From Tsukamurella spumae (lineage in GTDB: Bacteria; Actinomycetota; Actinomycetes; Mycobacteriales; Mycobacteriaceae): a DNA stretch of 63,851 nucleotides. The stretch spans positions 1-63,851 of the forward strand of contig NZ_JAAXOQ010000026.1 of the NCBI RefSeq assembly GCF_012396015.1, read 5' to 3'. The notes beneath the pieces are model-generated. The model saw only the letters and a list, made by a program, of their open reading frames with translations, ran no database searches and had not been told where the DNA came from. Position numbers and translations under genes: made by a program. This document shows, piece after piece, positions 40,561 through 49,610 of this stretch (the first letter of the stretch is position 1; each line of letters starts with the position of its first letter).

Positions 40561-41754
40561 CTACTTCGCGTCCTTGGCCATGAGGTAGCTCGCCGCGGCC
40601 TGCTGGTGCGCCTGGGTCAGCGTGCCCACGGCACCGGTGTTGAGGTAGTACCGGCCGACGGCGAGGACGCACTGGTACGCCTTGCGCGGCGCGCCGTTGG
40701 CGCTGGTGGTGAACGAACTGCAGCGCGACCCGGCCAGTCCGGGAGGCGCGGCCTCCGCCACCTCGGTCCCGTCGGAGCCGCCCTCGCCGTCGCGCATCGC
40801 GTCGAGGAGGTAGCGGGCACTGGCTGCGCTCCGGGTCCGGAAGACCGTCGACCCCGCGGACCCGATGAGGTCGACCCCCGCTCGTTCGTAGAGCCGGGAC
40901 CGGGGCGTCCACTGACCCGTCGTGACGTTGAGCCACGCACGGGTCGACATGTACGCGAGCGCGGGTTGCGTGCCGTCCGCGACGCGCACCGCGTCGGGAA
41001 TGGTCAGGGACATGATCCCGTCCCGGTCCGGGGGCAGCGCCAGCAACTGCTCGACGGTGGTCGTGACTCCTGCGAGCTCGCGGGTCTGGCGGTCGAGCCA
41101 GCGGCCGGCGAGTGAGACCGCCCGCTCGTCGGGGACGGACTTGAAGCCGACGCCGAGAAGGTAGTCCTGGTGGGGCTGCCACCACATGGTCGGAAGATCG
41201 GTGGCGGCGTTCTCGGGCCCGCGGAACGAGCCGGGGCGCCCGGGAAGTTCCTGGTCGGCCTCCTTCCGGAGCGCGCGCAGCGCCGCCCCGGCCGCGGTGG
41301 CGGTGGCCGCGGTGCGATAGCGGATGACGTAGGTGGTCATGGACGCGGTGTCGGCCGAGGCGGTCCCTGCGGTCTGCCGGGCCGAGACCGCCCCGCCGAC
41401 GAGGCCGTCGGTCTGGGCGAGCGCGGTCGACTGCGGCATACCGAAGGCCACCGCGAGACTGACCTGCGACGCGAGCACCGGAACCCGCGAGGCCCCCGCC
41501 CAGTCGAATGCGGCATCGACGTCAGCGGGGGAGATGAGGTACCCGGCGAGCTCGTAGCTGCTCTGGACACGTCGGTCGTTCGGGTCGGTCCGCTCGGGAA
41601 CCGGGCGCGGGCTCGTCGGGTAGCCGCCCGTGTCGAGCCGGACGGCCGCGCTCGGATCGGGATGTGCGGTTCCGGCTACCGTCGACGAGCACCCGGTGAC
41701 CGCGAGGACGGTCGCCGTGCCCACGCCGATGAGTGCGCCTCGAATTCCCCTCAT
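40561..41754 (-). CDS. Predicted lipoprotein, DUF7373-like
   Basis: A 397-residue exported protein. The signal peptide ends in the lipobox VTGC, so it is likely anchored outside the membrane. The next segment (AVRLDTGGYPTSPRPVPERTD) and the pairing of two similar halves fit an actinobacterial lipoprotein family that I recall as DUF7373. Function unknown. The C-terminal half has a CSSFTTSANGAPRKAYQC stretch whose cysteines could form a disulphide. ATG 41754 is chosen; ATG 41766 adds four residues. It is convergent with the ROK gene. Confidence 0.75.
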   Translation of the reverse strand: MRGIRGALIGVGTATVLAVTGCSSTVAGTAHPDPSAAVRLDTGGYPTSPRPVPERTDPNDRRVQSSYELAGYLISPADVDAAFDWAGASRVPVLASQVSLAVAFGMPQSTALAQTDGLVGGAVSARQTAGTASADTASMTTYVIRYRTAATATAAGAALRALRKEADQELPGRPGSFRGPENAATDLPTMWWQPHQDYLLGVGFKSVPDERAVSLAGRWLDRQTRELAGVTTTVEQLLALPPDRDGIMSLTIPDAVRVADGTQPALAYMSTRAWLNVTTGQWTPRSRLYERAGVDLIGSAGSTVFRTRSAASARYLLDAMRDGEGGSDGTEVAEAAPPGLAGSRCSSFTTSANGAPRKAYQCVLAVGRYYLNTGAVGTLTQAHQQAAASYLMAKDAK

Positions 41755-42253
41755 GGTGGACAGCATGGCACGGGCGAGAGCCGTGTCCGCCACAGCGTCG
41801 TGGGCCGCTCGTTCGCGTAGGTGCACTTTCCGAAATGATTGCCAGTGTGAATTTCACCGCGCTCGGTGCGGTGCGAAACAAAAGAGAGTTCGCATGCGTG
41901 GGCGGGGCGTTCGTCCTTGCGCGATAGATTTCGGGAAAGGTCTTTTCCGACAGTGCTTTACCGCGAGTGTCGGGCGGCGTCGATTCTCGCCGGCCGCCGA
42001 CGCTCGGGTGAAATTGCGAAGGTTGCCGTGGGTTGGGTCGGGGTGGGCGGTCGCCCGCTCGGTCGACCGGCACGCATTGTCCGACAACCGGCATTGTCGC
42101 GGACCGCGGTGCTAGCTCTGACCAGGTAATCTTGCGGTAGCAAAAGTGATAGTTCAGAAAAGTGCAGTCGCAATGCGGATGGTACATTCTTTTGCGACAA
42201 CGAATTCAGGCGGCGCGTCAGTGCCGCCTGTGCTGGCAGGACAGGAGGGTGGC
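41755..42253. other. Regulatory gap upstream of the ESX locus
   Basis: About 500 bases with no supported gene and visibly lower GC than the flanks. It holds TACATT (42183-42188) as a possible -10 box and a perfect 8-base-stem hairpin at 42207-42230. ESX-3 loci of mycobacteria are controlled by IdeR and Zur, but neither a TTAGGTTAGGCTAACC-type iron box nor a TGAAAATCATTTTCA-type zinc box is recognisable here. A loose dyad GAAAT/ATTTC occurs at 41832-41855. Confidence 0.5.
42207..42230 (+). promoter_or_regulatory. Leader hairpin before the first ESX-locus gene
   Basis: CAGGCGGC (42207-42214) and GCCGCCTG (42223-42230) form a perfect 8-base stem with an 8-base loop, ending 13 bases before the GGAGGG ribosome-binding site of the next gene. 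It may affect initiation or mRNA stability, or be an operator. Confidence 0.5.
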
Positions 42254-42559
42254 ATGGGGTCTGAACAGGACGACGATGCGAACCTCGGCCAGAGCGCCGG
42301 CGCACGCGCGATCGAAGCGCGCGCGGCCATCGCGACGGCTCAGTTGCGGTCGACCGTGAAGTCGATCAGTTCCGCCGTGGGCTCCACCAGTGCACACGGA
42401 GAACGGATCGTCGAGACCATCGACGACCTCATCGACGATGTCGTACCCGAGCTCGAGGCCGCTGAGGCGCTGATCGCCGCGCAGTCGCCGGGCCGCGGCA
42501 CGGCGCCGCGCTCGTCGGTGTGGGTGTCCGCCCAGCAGAAGGTCGGTTCTCCCTCGTGA
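42254..42559 (+). CDS. Small protein of unknown function, first gene of ESX locus
   Basis: A 101-residue protein that I do not recognise. It is acidic at the start (MGSEQDDDANLG) and predicted mainly helical from residue 17 to 80 (ARAIEARAAIATAQLRSTV, then ERIVETIDDLIDDVVPELEA), with a short disordered tail. Its size and helical character recall WXG100-like or chaperone-like small ESX proteins, but no WxG is present. ATG 42254 has a GGAGGG site. It is followed 54 bases later by the large repeat-motif protein, with which it is probably co-transcribed. Confidence 0.65.
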   Translation: MGSEQDDDANLGQSAGARAIEARAAIATAQLRSTVKSISSAVGSTSAHGERIVETIDDLIDDVVPELEAAEALIAAQSPGRGTAPRSSVWVSAQQKVGSPS

Positions 42560-42613
42560 GCACCCGGTTCGCTGCGGCCCCCGCGCCGCGCACGACCTGA
42601 TTGAGGATTCGTT

Positions 42614-45600
42614 GTGATCGATCGCCCTGATACCCCCCACGCCGATGTTCTCCTCGAAGGCATCTGGGAGGACGAGGTGACCCCGGACGACCTGGCGTCA
42701 CGGGCATTGTCCGCTGCGCAGGCGTCGTCCTACGCCTTCCGCGTCGCGAGCGAGGGAACCACGGCGACCGCTCAGCTGGGCGAGGTCGACGTCACCGAGT
42801 TCCTCGAGTCCGAGACCGGCAAGTGGGCGCAGGGCTTCATCGGGATCGTCCGGGTCGGCGAGTCGCTCGTCCACGTCTCGCACGCGCTCGGTGAGTTGGC
42901 GCGCAGCCTGCAGCAGGTGAATCTGGAGCAGTCCGAGATCGTCTACCAGGTCGAGGCCGACATCGAGGCCGCGCAGCGGCAGTCCGCCGTTGCCGGCGTC
43001 GACCCGGCGGAGCGGATCGCCGAGCTGATCGCGCTGGCCCGGGCGCGGGCCACCGAGGTCGCCGACAAGATGCCGACCCCGGAGCAGTCCACCCGGAAGA
43101 AGAAGCCCGCCGTCGGTCTGGTCAGCGGGTTCATGGCCTTCGGCCGGGTGCCGGGCACCAGCACTGAGGGCGTCGAACGCAACGGCCGGGTCGCGCGCAC
43201 CGGGCACGCCCGTAACGGTGAGGCCCGCAACGGCTACTCGGTGCGCAACACCCGCGCCGCGCAGAACGGAAAGGTCGAGCACAACGGGCACGCGGAGGCC
43301 GCGGAGGCGGCCCCGATCAACGAGACCGACGGGCACGACTCGACGCTCGAGACGGCCCCGGCCGCCCTCGTCGAGCAGGACGCCGCAGTCCGGATCGAGG
43401 CGGATGCGGGCACCGTCGAGCAGGACGCCGCCGCCGCGGCGCAGGACGCCTTCGCGAACTCCGGCGACGAGACCACGATGGTCTTCGGCTTCATGTCCTT
43501 CGGCCGCACACCGTCGAGCGCCGTGCCTGCGGAGGCGGAGGTCGTCGAGCCCACGGACGGTGTCGAGCCGGTAGCGGCCGTCGAGCCCACGGTCGTCGAG
43601 CCCACGGTCGGCGCCGACGTCGACGCCGAGGTCATCGAGGGTCCGCAGATCGAGGATGCCGCGCCCGCGGCGCCCTCCGACGCGATCGACTCCGACCTCG
43701 ACGTCGCCGACGTGACCGACACCAACGACGCGGCCCCGGTGGCCGAGATCGACGAGCCGGCCTCGGCCAATGGTTTCCTGGACCTCGGTCGGGTGCCCAC
43801 GCGCGCGCTGCCGTCCGCCGACGACGCGGTGGTGCCGCAGCCGCTGATGAACGGCTTCCTTGCCTTCGGACGGACTCCCACGGCGAACGGGAGCTCCGCG
43901 GCTCCCGTGCCGGCGGAGCCTTCGGCCGCGAGCAGCGGTCCGATCCCGATCATGCCGCCGGCGCAGTTCGTGCCGATTCCGGCGTCGAGCCCCGTCGCCG
44001 CCGAGGTGGCGGGGCAGGCGACCGACGAGGCCGCCTCCGCGCTTCCCCTGACCGACGAGGCCCAGTCCGGTCCGGCGCCCGCGGTCGACGAGGTCCTCTC
44101 GTTCGGGCGGGTGCCGTCCACCGGCGCGTGGGCGGCGGGTGCGGGAGCGGTCCCGACGGTGCCGTCGTCGCCCGATCCCGAGCCGGTGGCGGTCGACCCG
44201 CCCGCGGCGATCGAGCCGGAGGTCGCCGAGGTGGACATCGAACCCGACGCAGTGGTCGACGAGGCGGAGCCTGCGCTGATCGAGTCCGAGGCGGTCGCCG
44301 CTGGACCGGCCGAGGATGCGGACGAGTCGCGCGATGCGGCCGACGATGCCGCGGATTCGTCGGAGGAGCAGAACGAGGCACCTGCCGACGACGAGGCGCC
44401 CGCTGACCTCGCCGCCGAGCAGGCGGCGGAGGCGGACGCGGAGGCGGACATGGACGCGGATGCGGCCGACGAGGCCGCGGCCGGGGATGAGGATGCGGAT
44501 GCGGCCGGGGATGCGGACGTCCTCGCGGACGCCGCCGACGTGGTCGATGACGCCGATCCCGCGGAGGATCCGGACGTGACCGAGGACTCCGAGATCGAGA
44601 ACGAGTCCGCCGAACCCGTGGAGGGAACGGAACCGGACCCGGCCGAGCCCGCCGACGCGACCGAGCCCGACGACGTGGCTGAGACCTCCGAGCCCGCCGA
44701 TATGGCTGAGCCCGCCGACGCGACCGAGCCCGACGACGTGGCTGAGACCTCCGAGCCCGCCGACTCGGCCGAGCCCGCCGACCCAGCCGAGCCCGACGAC
44801 CTCGTCGAGGATGCTGCGGTCGCCGACGAAGCGGACCCGGCGCAGGGACCCGACGAGCCCGCGCCCGCGCTCGAGTCCGGACCTGAGCCTGAACCTGTGC
44901 CCGAGCCAGAACCTGCGCCGGCGGCGGAACCCGCGCCTGAACCCGAACCGGTTCGGCCGCAGCGCCCGGCGCGGCAGACGGCCAAGACGGTCAAGTTCTC
45001 CGACCTGATGAAGGCCGCGGGCCGGACACCCGTCACCGACGAGCCGGTCTCGTTCGCCGTTGCCGCGGCTGCGGACCGGCGCACGGTGCCGGATCCGCCG
45101 GCGGAGCCGGAGACCCCGGCCGCCCCGGAGACACCTGAGGCGCCGGCCGCGCCCAAGGCGCCGCCCGTGCTCGCCACCGGTCCGGTGATCCTGGGACGCA
45201 CGGAACCGCTCGTGCTGACCCGGCGGGCATCCCCCGCGGTGCAGCAGGTGCACGACGCGGTGGCCTCGATCCTCGGCTCGCTGCGCGGCTCGCCGCACGG
45301 CCCCGATTCCGGATTCCACTGGGCCGCCGGGTTGCTCGAGAGCGACTCGGAGGCGATCATGGTCGTCACCACGTCGGACGCGGGTTGGCTGCCGCCGGGC
45401 GTGGTGATCCCCGCGGGCGCGCGCGTCGTCTGGAACATGCCCACCGGCTACCGCTGGGCGGCCGTCGACGACCCGGTGCGTCAGCTCATCGAGTACGCGA
45501 CGCTCGAGGACCTCTCGCTCACCGCGGTCGCCACCACGCATCCGAGCCGGGCCTACAGCGCCGTCGTGGGTGCCGAGAACCTCGTCGGTGTCGGTCGGCC

Positions 45601-46078
45601 GGGCAGGATCCTCGAAGGGGGCCGCAGCAGGCTCGAGGCCACGGTCTCGCCGGCCCGGCTGCAGCACATCCGCTCGCTGAACGCGGAAGAAGCGGGTCGT
45701 CAGGCCAGGGCTCTCGTTCGCGACCTGGAGTCGGTGGCCATCACCCCGGAACATGCGATCGGGATCGAGGCCGCCCGCCTGGACGCGCGCTGCTTCCTCG
45801 AGGCGAAGGGCACGGTGCCGCCCCCGGTGCTCGACCAGCTGCACCGGGACGAGCAGGCGCTCAGTGATGTCCTCCGCCTCGACCGGATCCCGGCCTCGGC
45901 CGAGGATCTGTTCCGCCCGACGCCCGACGCCCGCCGGCTGCAGGACCGTATGGTGGAGCGGGCGATCGTGGTGGCGACTCTTGCGGCGGCGTACGGTGAC
46001 GTCGACTCGGCCCTCTACGCATGGACATTCGCCCGGTTCCTCGCGGGCCAGGATCAGGACTCGAATCAGGCACGATGA
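42614..46078 (+). CDS. Large acidic ESX-associated protein with repeated GF(M/L)xFGR(V/T)P motif
   Basis: An 1154-residue protein of unknown function. Residues 1-155 form a helical domain (VGESLVHVSHALGELARSL). Residues about 155-850 are a disordered Ala/Asp/Glu/Pro linker. The final 300 residues form a folded domain with SGFHWAAGLLE, GWLPPGVVIPAGARVVWNMP and LHRDEQALSDVLRL, which resembles the mycobacterial DUF5631/DUF5632 type. In the linker a motif GF(M/L)x(F/L)GR(V/T)P recurs near residues 172, 292, 387 and 414, as VLSFGRVP near 494, and as a diverged KFSDLMKAAGRTP at 794. No signal peptide or membrane span. The GTG has a GAGGA site; the stop overlaps eccA (ATGA). Confidence 0.85.
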   Translation: MIDRPDTPHADVLLEGIWEDEVTPDDLASRALSAAQASSYAFRVASEGTTATAQLGEVDVTEFLESETGKWAQGFIGIVRVGESLVHVSHALGELARSLQQVNLEQSEIVYQVEADIEAAQRQSAVAGVDPAERIAELIALARARATEVADKMPTPEQSTRKKKPAVGLVSGFMAFGRVPGTSTEGVERNGRVARTGHARNGEARNGYSVRNTRAAQNGKVEHNGHAEAAEAAPINETDGHDSTLETAPAALVEQDAAVRIEADAGTVEQDAAAAAQDAFANSGDETTMVFGFMSFGRTPSSAVPAEAEVVEPTDGVEPVAAVEPTVVEPTVGADVDAEVIEGPQIEDAAPAAPSDAIDSDLDVADVTDTNDAAPVAEIDEPASANGFLDLGRVPTRALPSADDAVVPQPLMNGFLAFGRTPTANGSSAAPVPAEPSAASSGPIPIMPPAQFVPIPASSPVAAEVAGQATDEAASALPLTDEAQSGPAPAVDEVLSFGRVPSTGAWAAGAGAVPTVPSSPDPEPVAVDPPAAIEPEVAEVDIEPDAVVDEAEPALIESEAVAAGPAEDADESRDAADDAADSSEEQNEAPADDEAPADLAAEQAAEADAEADMDADAADEAAAGDEDADAAGDADVLADAADVVDDADPAEDPDVTEDSEIENESAEPVEGTEPDPAEPADATEPDDVAETSEPADMAEPADATEPDDVAETSEPADSAEPADPAEPDDLVEDAAVADEADPAQGPDEPAPALESGPEPEPVPEPEPAPAAEPAPEPEPVRPQRPARQTAKTVKFSDLMKAAGRTPVTDEPVSFAVAAAADRRTVPDPPAEPETPAAPETPEAPAAPKAPPVLATGPVILGRTEPLVLTRRASPAVQQVHDAVASILGSLRGSPHGPDSGFHWAAGLLESDSEAIMVVTTSDAGWLPPGVVIPAGARVVWNMPTGYRWAAVDDPVRQLIEYATLEDLSLTAVATTHPSRAYSAVVGAENLVGVGRPGRILEGGRSRLEATVSPARLQHIRSLNAEEAGRQARALVRDLESVAITPEHAIGIEAARLDARCFLEAKGTVPPPVLDQLHRDEQALSDVLRLDRIPASAEDLFRPTPDARRLQDRMVERAIVVATLAAAYGDVDSALYAWTFARFLAGQDQDSNQAR
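44645..44763 (+). repeat. Two perfect 56-base repeats in the acidic linker
   Basis: A 56-base unit starting GAGCCCGCCGACGCGACCGA occurs at 44645-44700 and again, identical, at 44708-44763 (period 63 bases, 21 codons). It encodes an EPADATEPDD-VAETSEPAD stretch. Less regular Glu-Pro-Ala-Asp repeats continue to about 44800. The identity at DNA level points to a recent in-frame duplication. Confidence 0.9.
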
Positions 46079-48006
46079 CGACATCGAATCCCACTGCCCA
46101 GCGGTACTTCTCGCTCGGGCTGCGGTCTCTCGCGGCGCGTACCGACACGAAGGAGCCCGCTCAGGCCTTCCGGCTCGCAGTGGAGGCCGACCCCACGATG
46201 TGCGATGCGTGGATGGGCCTGATGGCCGTCGACAGGACCCGACTCGCCGATCCGGCCGCCGCGCGAGGGCTGCTCGAATCGGCCCGCAACTTCGGTGCGG
46301 AACTCCGCCGCAACGGCATGGTCGTCGATCCCGCCGAGGGCGCCCTCGGGCTCAAGATCCCCGTGCAGATGGGGGTGGTCGAGCTCGGCATGCCGGTCAC
46401 CGATGTGATCTACGCCCGGGCCGGCGCAGCGGTGATCCTCGCCCAGGCCGGCTTCCTCGCCGAGGCGGCACAGGAGCTCACGCGCCTGCAGCGCGAGGTG
46501 ACCGCCGACTCGCCGGCGCAGCGGAACTACGTCCGATACCTGTGGATCTGCCTGCTGGGGCTCGCGCACCGCTGGCCGGAGATCCTTTCGACGGTCTCCG
46601 ACGGCCGCGAGCCGCTCTGGGTCTCTCCCGAGACCGACGGGGCCGTCCGCTTCTGGCAGCTCGGGGTCACGGCGCTCACGGCGCGGGCCCTCGTCGGGAC
46701 CGGCGACGCGCATCAGGCGCTCTCCGCGACCAGGACCGCGCTCGCGTCCGAGGACTTCAAACTCGTGCAGGCCAGCCTGATCGTGACGCAGGCCTATGCC
46801 CTGCGCGCCACGGGCGACGAGGAGGGCGCCGTCAAACTCGTGCGCGACGCCCGCGCGTGGATCTCCAACCGCGCCGACCTGGACCATGCGGCCGCCGGGG
46901 GATCGCTGGAGGTGGTCACCGCGCAGTCGATGAAGACCCGCAGCGACCCGTGGAACCCGTCGTCGGGCACGACCGCGCAGGAGATCGAGCAGGCGACGCT
47001 CGACCGGCAGCGCGATGTCGTCCTCGCCGACGCCTGGCGCGAGTTGGACGGGCTCGTGGGCAGCCCCGATGTGAAGTCGCAGATCCGTCGTCTCGCGTCG
47101 AAGGTCGAAATGGACCGGGAGCGCAAGCTGCTCAGCGAGGAGCTCGGGGAGGAGTACAGCGAGGAGGAGATGCGCCTGTCGGCGATCATCACCGGCCCGC
47201 CCGGCACCGGCAAGACGACCGGCGTGCGGATCCTGGCCAAGCTGTACTACGGCCTCGGCGTGATCGCCCGGCCCGAGGTGTTCGAGCACCAGCCGAGCGA
47301 CATGATGACGGGCTACGTGGGGCAGGCGGGCATCCGCACCAACAAGCTCATCGACGAGTCCCGGGGCGGCCTGTTCTTCCTCGACGAGGCCTACGGGCTG
47401 GTCGCGGGGGACGGCGAGGATCAGGCCTCGCGTTTCGGTCGCGAGGCGCTCGAGGCGCTGTTGGCCCGGATCGAGAACGAGGGTGACAAGCCGCTGCGCG
47501 AGAAGGTGGTCGTGGTGCTCGCCGGCTACGACGATGACATGAACCGACTCCTGCAGGTCAATCCCGGTCTCCCGCTGCGGTTCCCGACCCGGATCTCGTT
47601 CAGCTCCTTCACCCCGGAGGAACTGGTCGCGATCGCGGAGTCGGTGGCGGCGAAGAGTCGCGAGGAGCTGGGTGAGGGGGTGCGGGGCTACCTCGACGAG
47701 CACAACAAGCGGCTGGCGGAGGTGAGCGCGCTGGACCTCAAGGGGCGCATGTGTTCCGGCGTCGACCTCATGTCCAACGCCCGCTTCATGCGCACCGTGA
47801 TCTCGGGCGCGCGGGGTTTCCGCGACTTCCGGGTCAGTGGCATCGACCGTTCGATGCTCTCGACCGAGGAGAAGCGCGCCCTGCTGCGCACCTTGGAGTT
47901 GGAGGACGTCCGGCTCGCGTACGAGGAGACGCTGCGCGTATCACCGAACTTCCCGTGGTCGGAGTGGCACTTGTTGGCGGATTGGCAGGCGGAGGCGAAT
48001 GGCTGA
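46075..48006 (+). CDS. eccA: EccA, type VII secretion AAA+ ATPase
   Basis: A 643-residue cytosolic EccA. The N-terminal 280 residues are TPR-like helices that bind ESX substrates. The C-terminal CbbX-type AAA+ domain has Walker A GPPGTGKTT with Lys380, Walker B GGLFFLDEAYGL, and the pore-region segment GYVGQAGIRTNKLIDES. EccA helps release PE/PPE or Esx substrates from chaperones such as EspG. The ATG overlaps the stop of the large motif-repeat gene, and its stop overlaps eccB by eight bases, placing the unusual upstream gene in the same operon. Confidence 0.96.
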   Translation: MTTSNPTAQRYFSLGLRSLAARTDTKEPAQAFRLAVEADPTMCDAWMGLMAVDRTRLADPAAARGLLESARNFGAELRRNGMVVDPAEGALGLKIPVQMGVVELGMPVTDVIYARAGAAVILAQAGFLAEAAQELTRLQREVTADSPAQRNYVRYLWICLLGLAHRWPEILSTVSDGREPLWVSPETDGAVRFWQLGVTALTARALVGTGDAHQALSATRTALASEDFKLVQASLIVTQAYALRATGDEEGAVKLVRDARAWISNRADLDHAAAGGSLEVVTAQSMKTRSDPWNPSSGTTAQEIEQATLDRQRDVVLADAWRELDGLVGSPDVKSQIRRLASKVEMDRERKLLSEELGEEYSEEEMRLSAIITGPPGTGKTTGVRILAKLYYGLGVIARPEVFEHQPSDMMTGYVGQAGIRTNKLIDESRGGLFFLDEAYGLVAGDGEDQASRFGREALEALLARIENEGDKPLREKVVVVLAGYDDDMNRLLQVNPGLPLRFPTRISFSSFTPEELVAIAESVAAKSREELGEGVRGYLDEHNKRLAEVSALDLKGRMCSGVDLMSNARFMRTVISGARGFRDFRVSGIDRSMLSTEEKRALLRTLELEDVRLAYEETLRVSPNFPWSEWHLLADWQAEANG

Positions 48007-49600
48007 GACGACCCCGGATCCGTCGAGCGCGAAATCGGGCCTGCAGGAGCGGGTCCGCGGTTTCCGGCTCACCTCGAAGTATCAGAAGTCGGGCGAGGCC
48101 TACCTGCAGCGCCGCAACGAGGAGGCGCTGGTCCGCCGCGATACGCGGTGGATCGACGACGTGAAGAAGTACCAGGGGTCGCCCCTGTACATCGCGCTCG
48201 CCGCCGGCCTGATCGGGGTGCTGGGCTGCGTCATCGGCGCGGTGATCTTTCCCGCGGGCAAGGTCAAGGACGGCGACATCATCCAGGACAGCCAGACCGG
48301 TGCCCTGTACGTGAAGGTGGGCGACGCGCTCAGCCCGATCCCGAACGTGGTCTCGGGGCAACTGATCATCGGCTCCCCGGCGAAGCCGGTGCAGGCGAAG
48401 TCGTCCGAGATCGAGAAGCTGCCGCGCGGACCGATGGTCGGGATTCCCTACGCCCCCACGGTGATCCGCAACTCCGACAGCACCTCATCGCGATGGGCCA
48501 TCTGTGACAGCACGGCGACCGGATCGGCCGTCCCGCTCGACCCGTCGACCGGCCTGCCGACGACCGCCACCTCGGCGGTGAAGGTCACCGTCATCGGCGG
48601 GGAGCCGACGCCCGCCGACGGTACGGACGAACTGACCGGCGACCGCGCCCGCGTCGTGGCCTTCGACGGCCAGACCTGGCTGGTCTACGAGCACGACGGC
48701 GTGGTCGGCCGCGCGCGGCTCGACCTCGGCAACTCCGCGATCCGGGAGACCCTGGGCATCTCGATCGACCAGCGCGTGATCCCCATGTCGGCGGGCCTGT
48801 TCAACGCTCTCGCCGCGCGCGAGCCCATCGACGTCCCGCCGATCAGCGACCTCGGGAAGCCGGTGCGGTTCCCCAACACGGACAAGCTGCTGGTGGGAAC
48901 GACGCTGCGGGTACCGACCGTCGACGGGAGCTGGACCTACTACGTCGCCGCGGCCGACGGCATCCAGCAGATCGGGCAGACCGCGGCCGCCATCCTGCAG
49001 ACCGTCTCGCCCGTCAAGAGCGGAGTCGTGGAGACCGAGGCGGCCAAGGCGAACCAGTGGCCCAAGGTCGGCGGCCGGATCGCGGTGGACCACTTCCCGG
49101 CCGGCAAGGTGCGGATCGAGGACACCACCGCCGACCCGGTGACGTGCCTGGCCTGGGCGCACGACGGCGACAAGCCGACCGCTTCGGTGCGGGTCATGGT
49201 CTCCAGCGGGCTGCCGCTCACCCCCGAGCAGAACGCCGCCCGGATCCCGCTGATCGGGGCCGCGGGGTCGGCGGGCACCGTCGCCGACGATGTCTACCTG
49301 CCGGCCAACAGCGGCCGGTTCGTGTACGCCACGGGCTCCGCGAAGGACTCGCGCGAGCACAGCGGGGAGTTCTGGATCGCCGACACCGGGATCCGCTTCG
49401 GCCTCGACGATCAGGGCTCGAACGAGGTCGGATCCACGGCCAAGGCCTTGGGCCTGCGCAATCCCGTTCCTGCGCCGTGGACCATCATCAGCCTGCTGGC
49501 GCAGGGGCCGACGCTCTCGCAGGCGAGCGCATCCATCAAGCACGACGGCGGCGCGCAGGACCCGGTCGTGGCGAAGTTCGATCCGCGCGGCACGAAGTGA
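47999..49600 (+). CDS. eccB: EccB, type VII secretion membrane component
   Basis: A 533-residue EccB. The cytosolic N-terminus (LQERVRGFRLTSKYQKSGEAYLQRRNEEALVRRD) is canonical. A single transmembrane helix covers about 60-80, and the rest is the periplasmic R1-R4 repeat domain, with WAICDS and PVTCLAW supplying the family's disulphide cysteines. EccB helps form the periplasmic part of the hexameric ESX channel with MycP. The start overlaps eccA; eccC begins ten bases after the stop. Confidence 0.96.
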   Translation: MAETTPDPSSAKSGLQERVRGFRLTSKYQKSGEAYLQRRNEEALVRRDTRWIDDVKKYQGSPLYIALAAGLIGVLGCVIGAVIFPAGKVKDGDIIQDSQTGALYVKVGDALSPIPNVVSGQLIIGSPAKPVQAKSSEIEKLPRGPMVGIPYAPTVIRNSDSTSSRWAICDSTATGSAVPLDPSTGLPTTATSAVKVTVIGGEPTPADGTDELTGDRARVVAFDGQTWLVYEHDGVVGRARLDLGNSAIRETLGISIDQRVIPMSAGLFNALAAREPIDVPPISDLGKPVRFPNTDKLLVGTTLRVPTVDGSWTYYVAAADGIQQIGQTAAAILQTVSPVKSGVVETEAAKANQWPKVGGRIAVDHFPAGKVRIEDTTADPVTCLAWAHDGDKPTASVRVMVSSGLPLTPEQNAARIPLIGAAGSAGTVADDVYLPANSGRFVYATGSAKDSREHSGEFWIADTGIRFGLDDQGSNEVGSTAKALGLRNPVPAPWTIISLLAQGPTLSQASASIKHDGGAQDPVVAKFDPRGTK

Positions 49601-49610
49601 GGGATGGACG

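Noticed and set aside
41832-41855. GAAAT/ATTTC dyad before the ESX locus as a Zur or IdeR site
   Set aside because: The arms are only five bases with a 14-base spacer and do not match either consensus; it is also far from the first gene.
42698-46084. A 1128-codon minus-strand frame opposite the motif-repeat protein
   Set aside because: Antisense of a GC-rich acidic gene gives Arg/Gly/Leu repeats by codon reflection; the plus strand has the ribosome-binding site, overlaps with eccA and a folded C-terminal domain.
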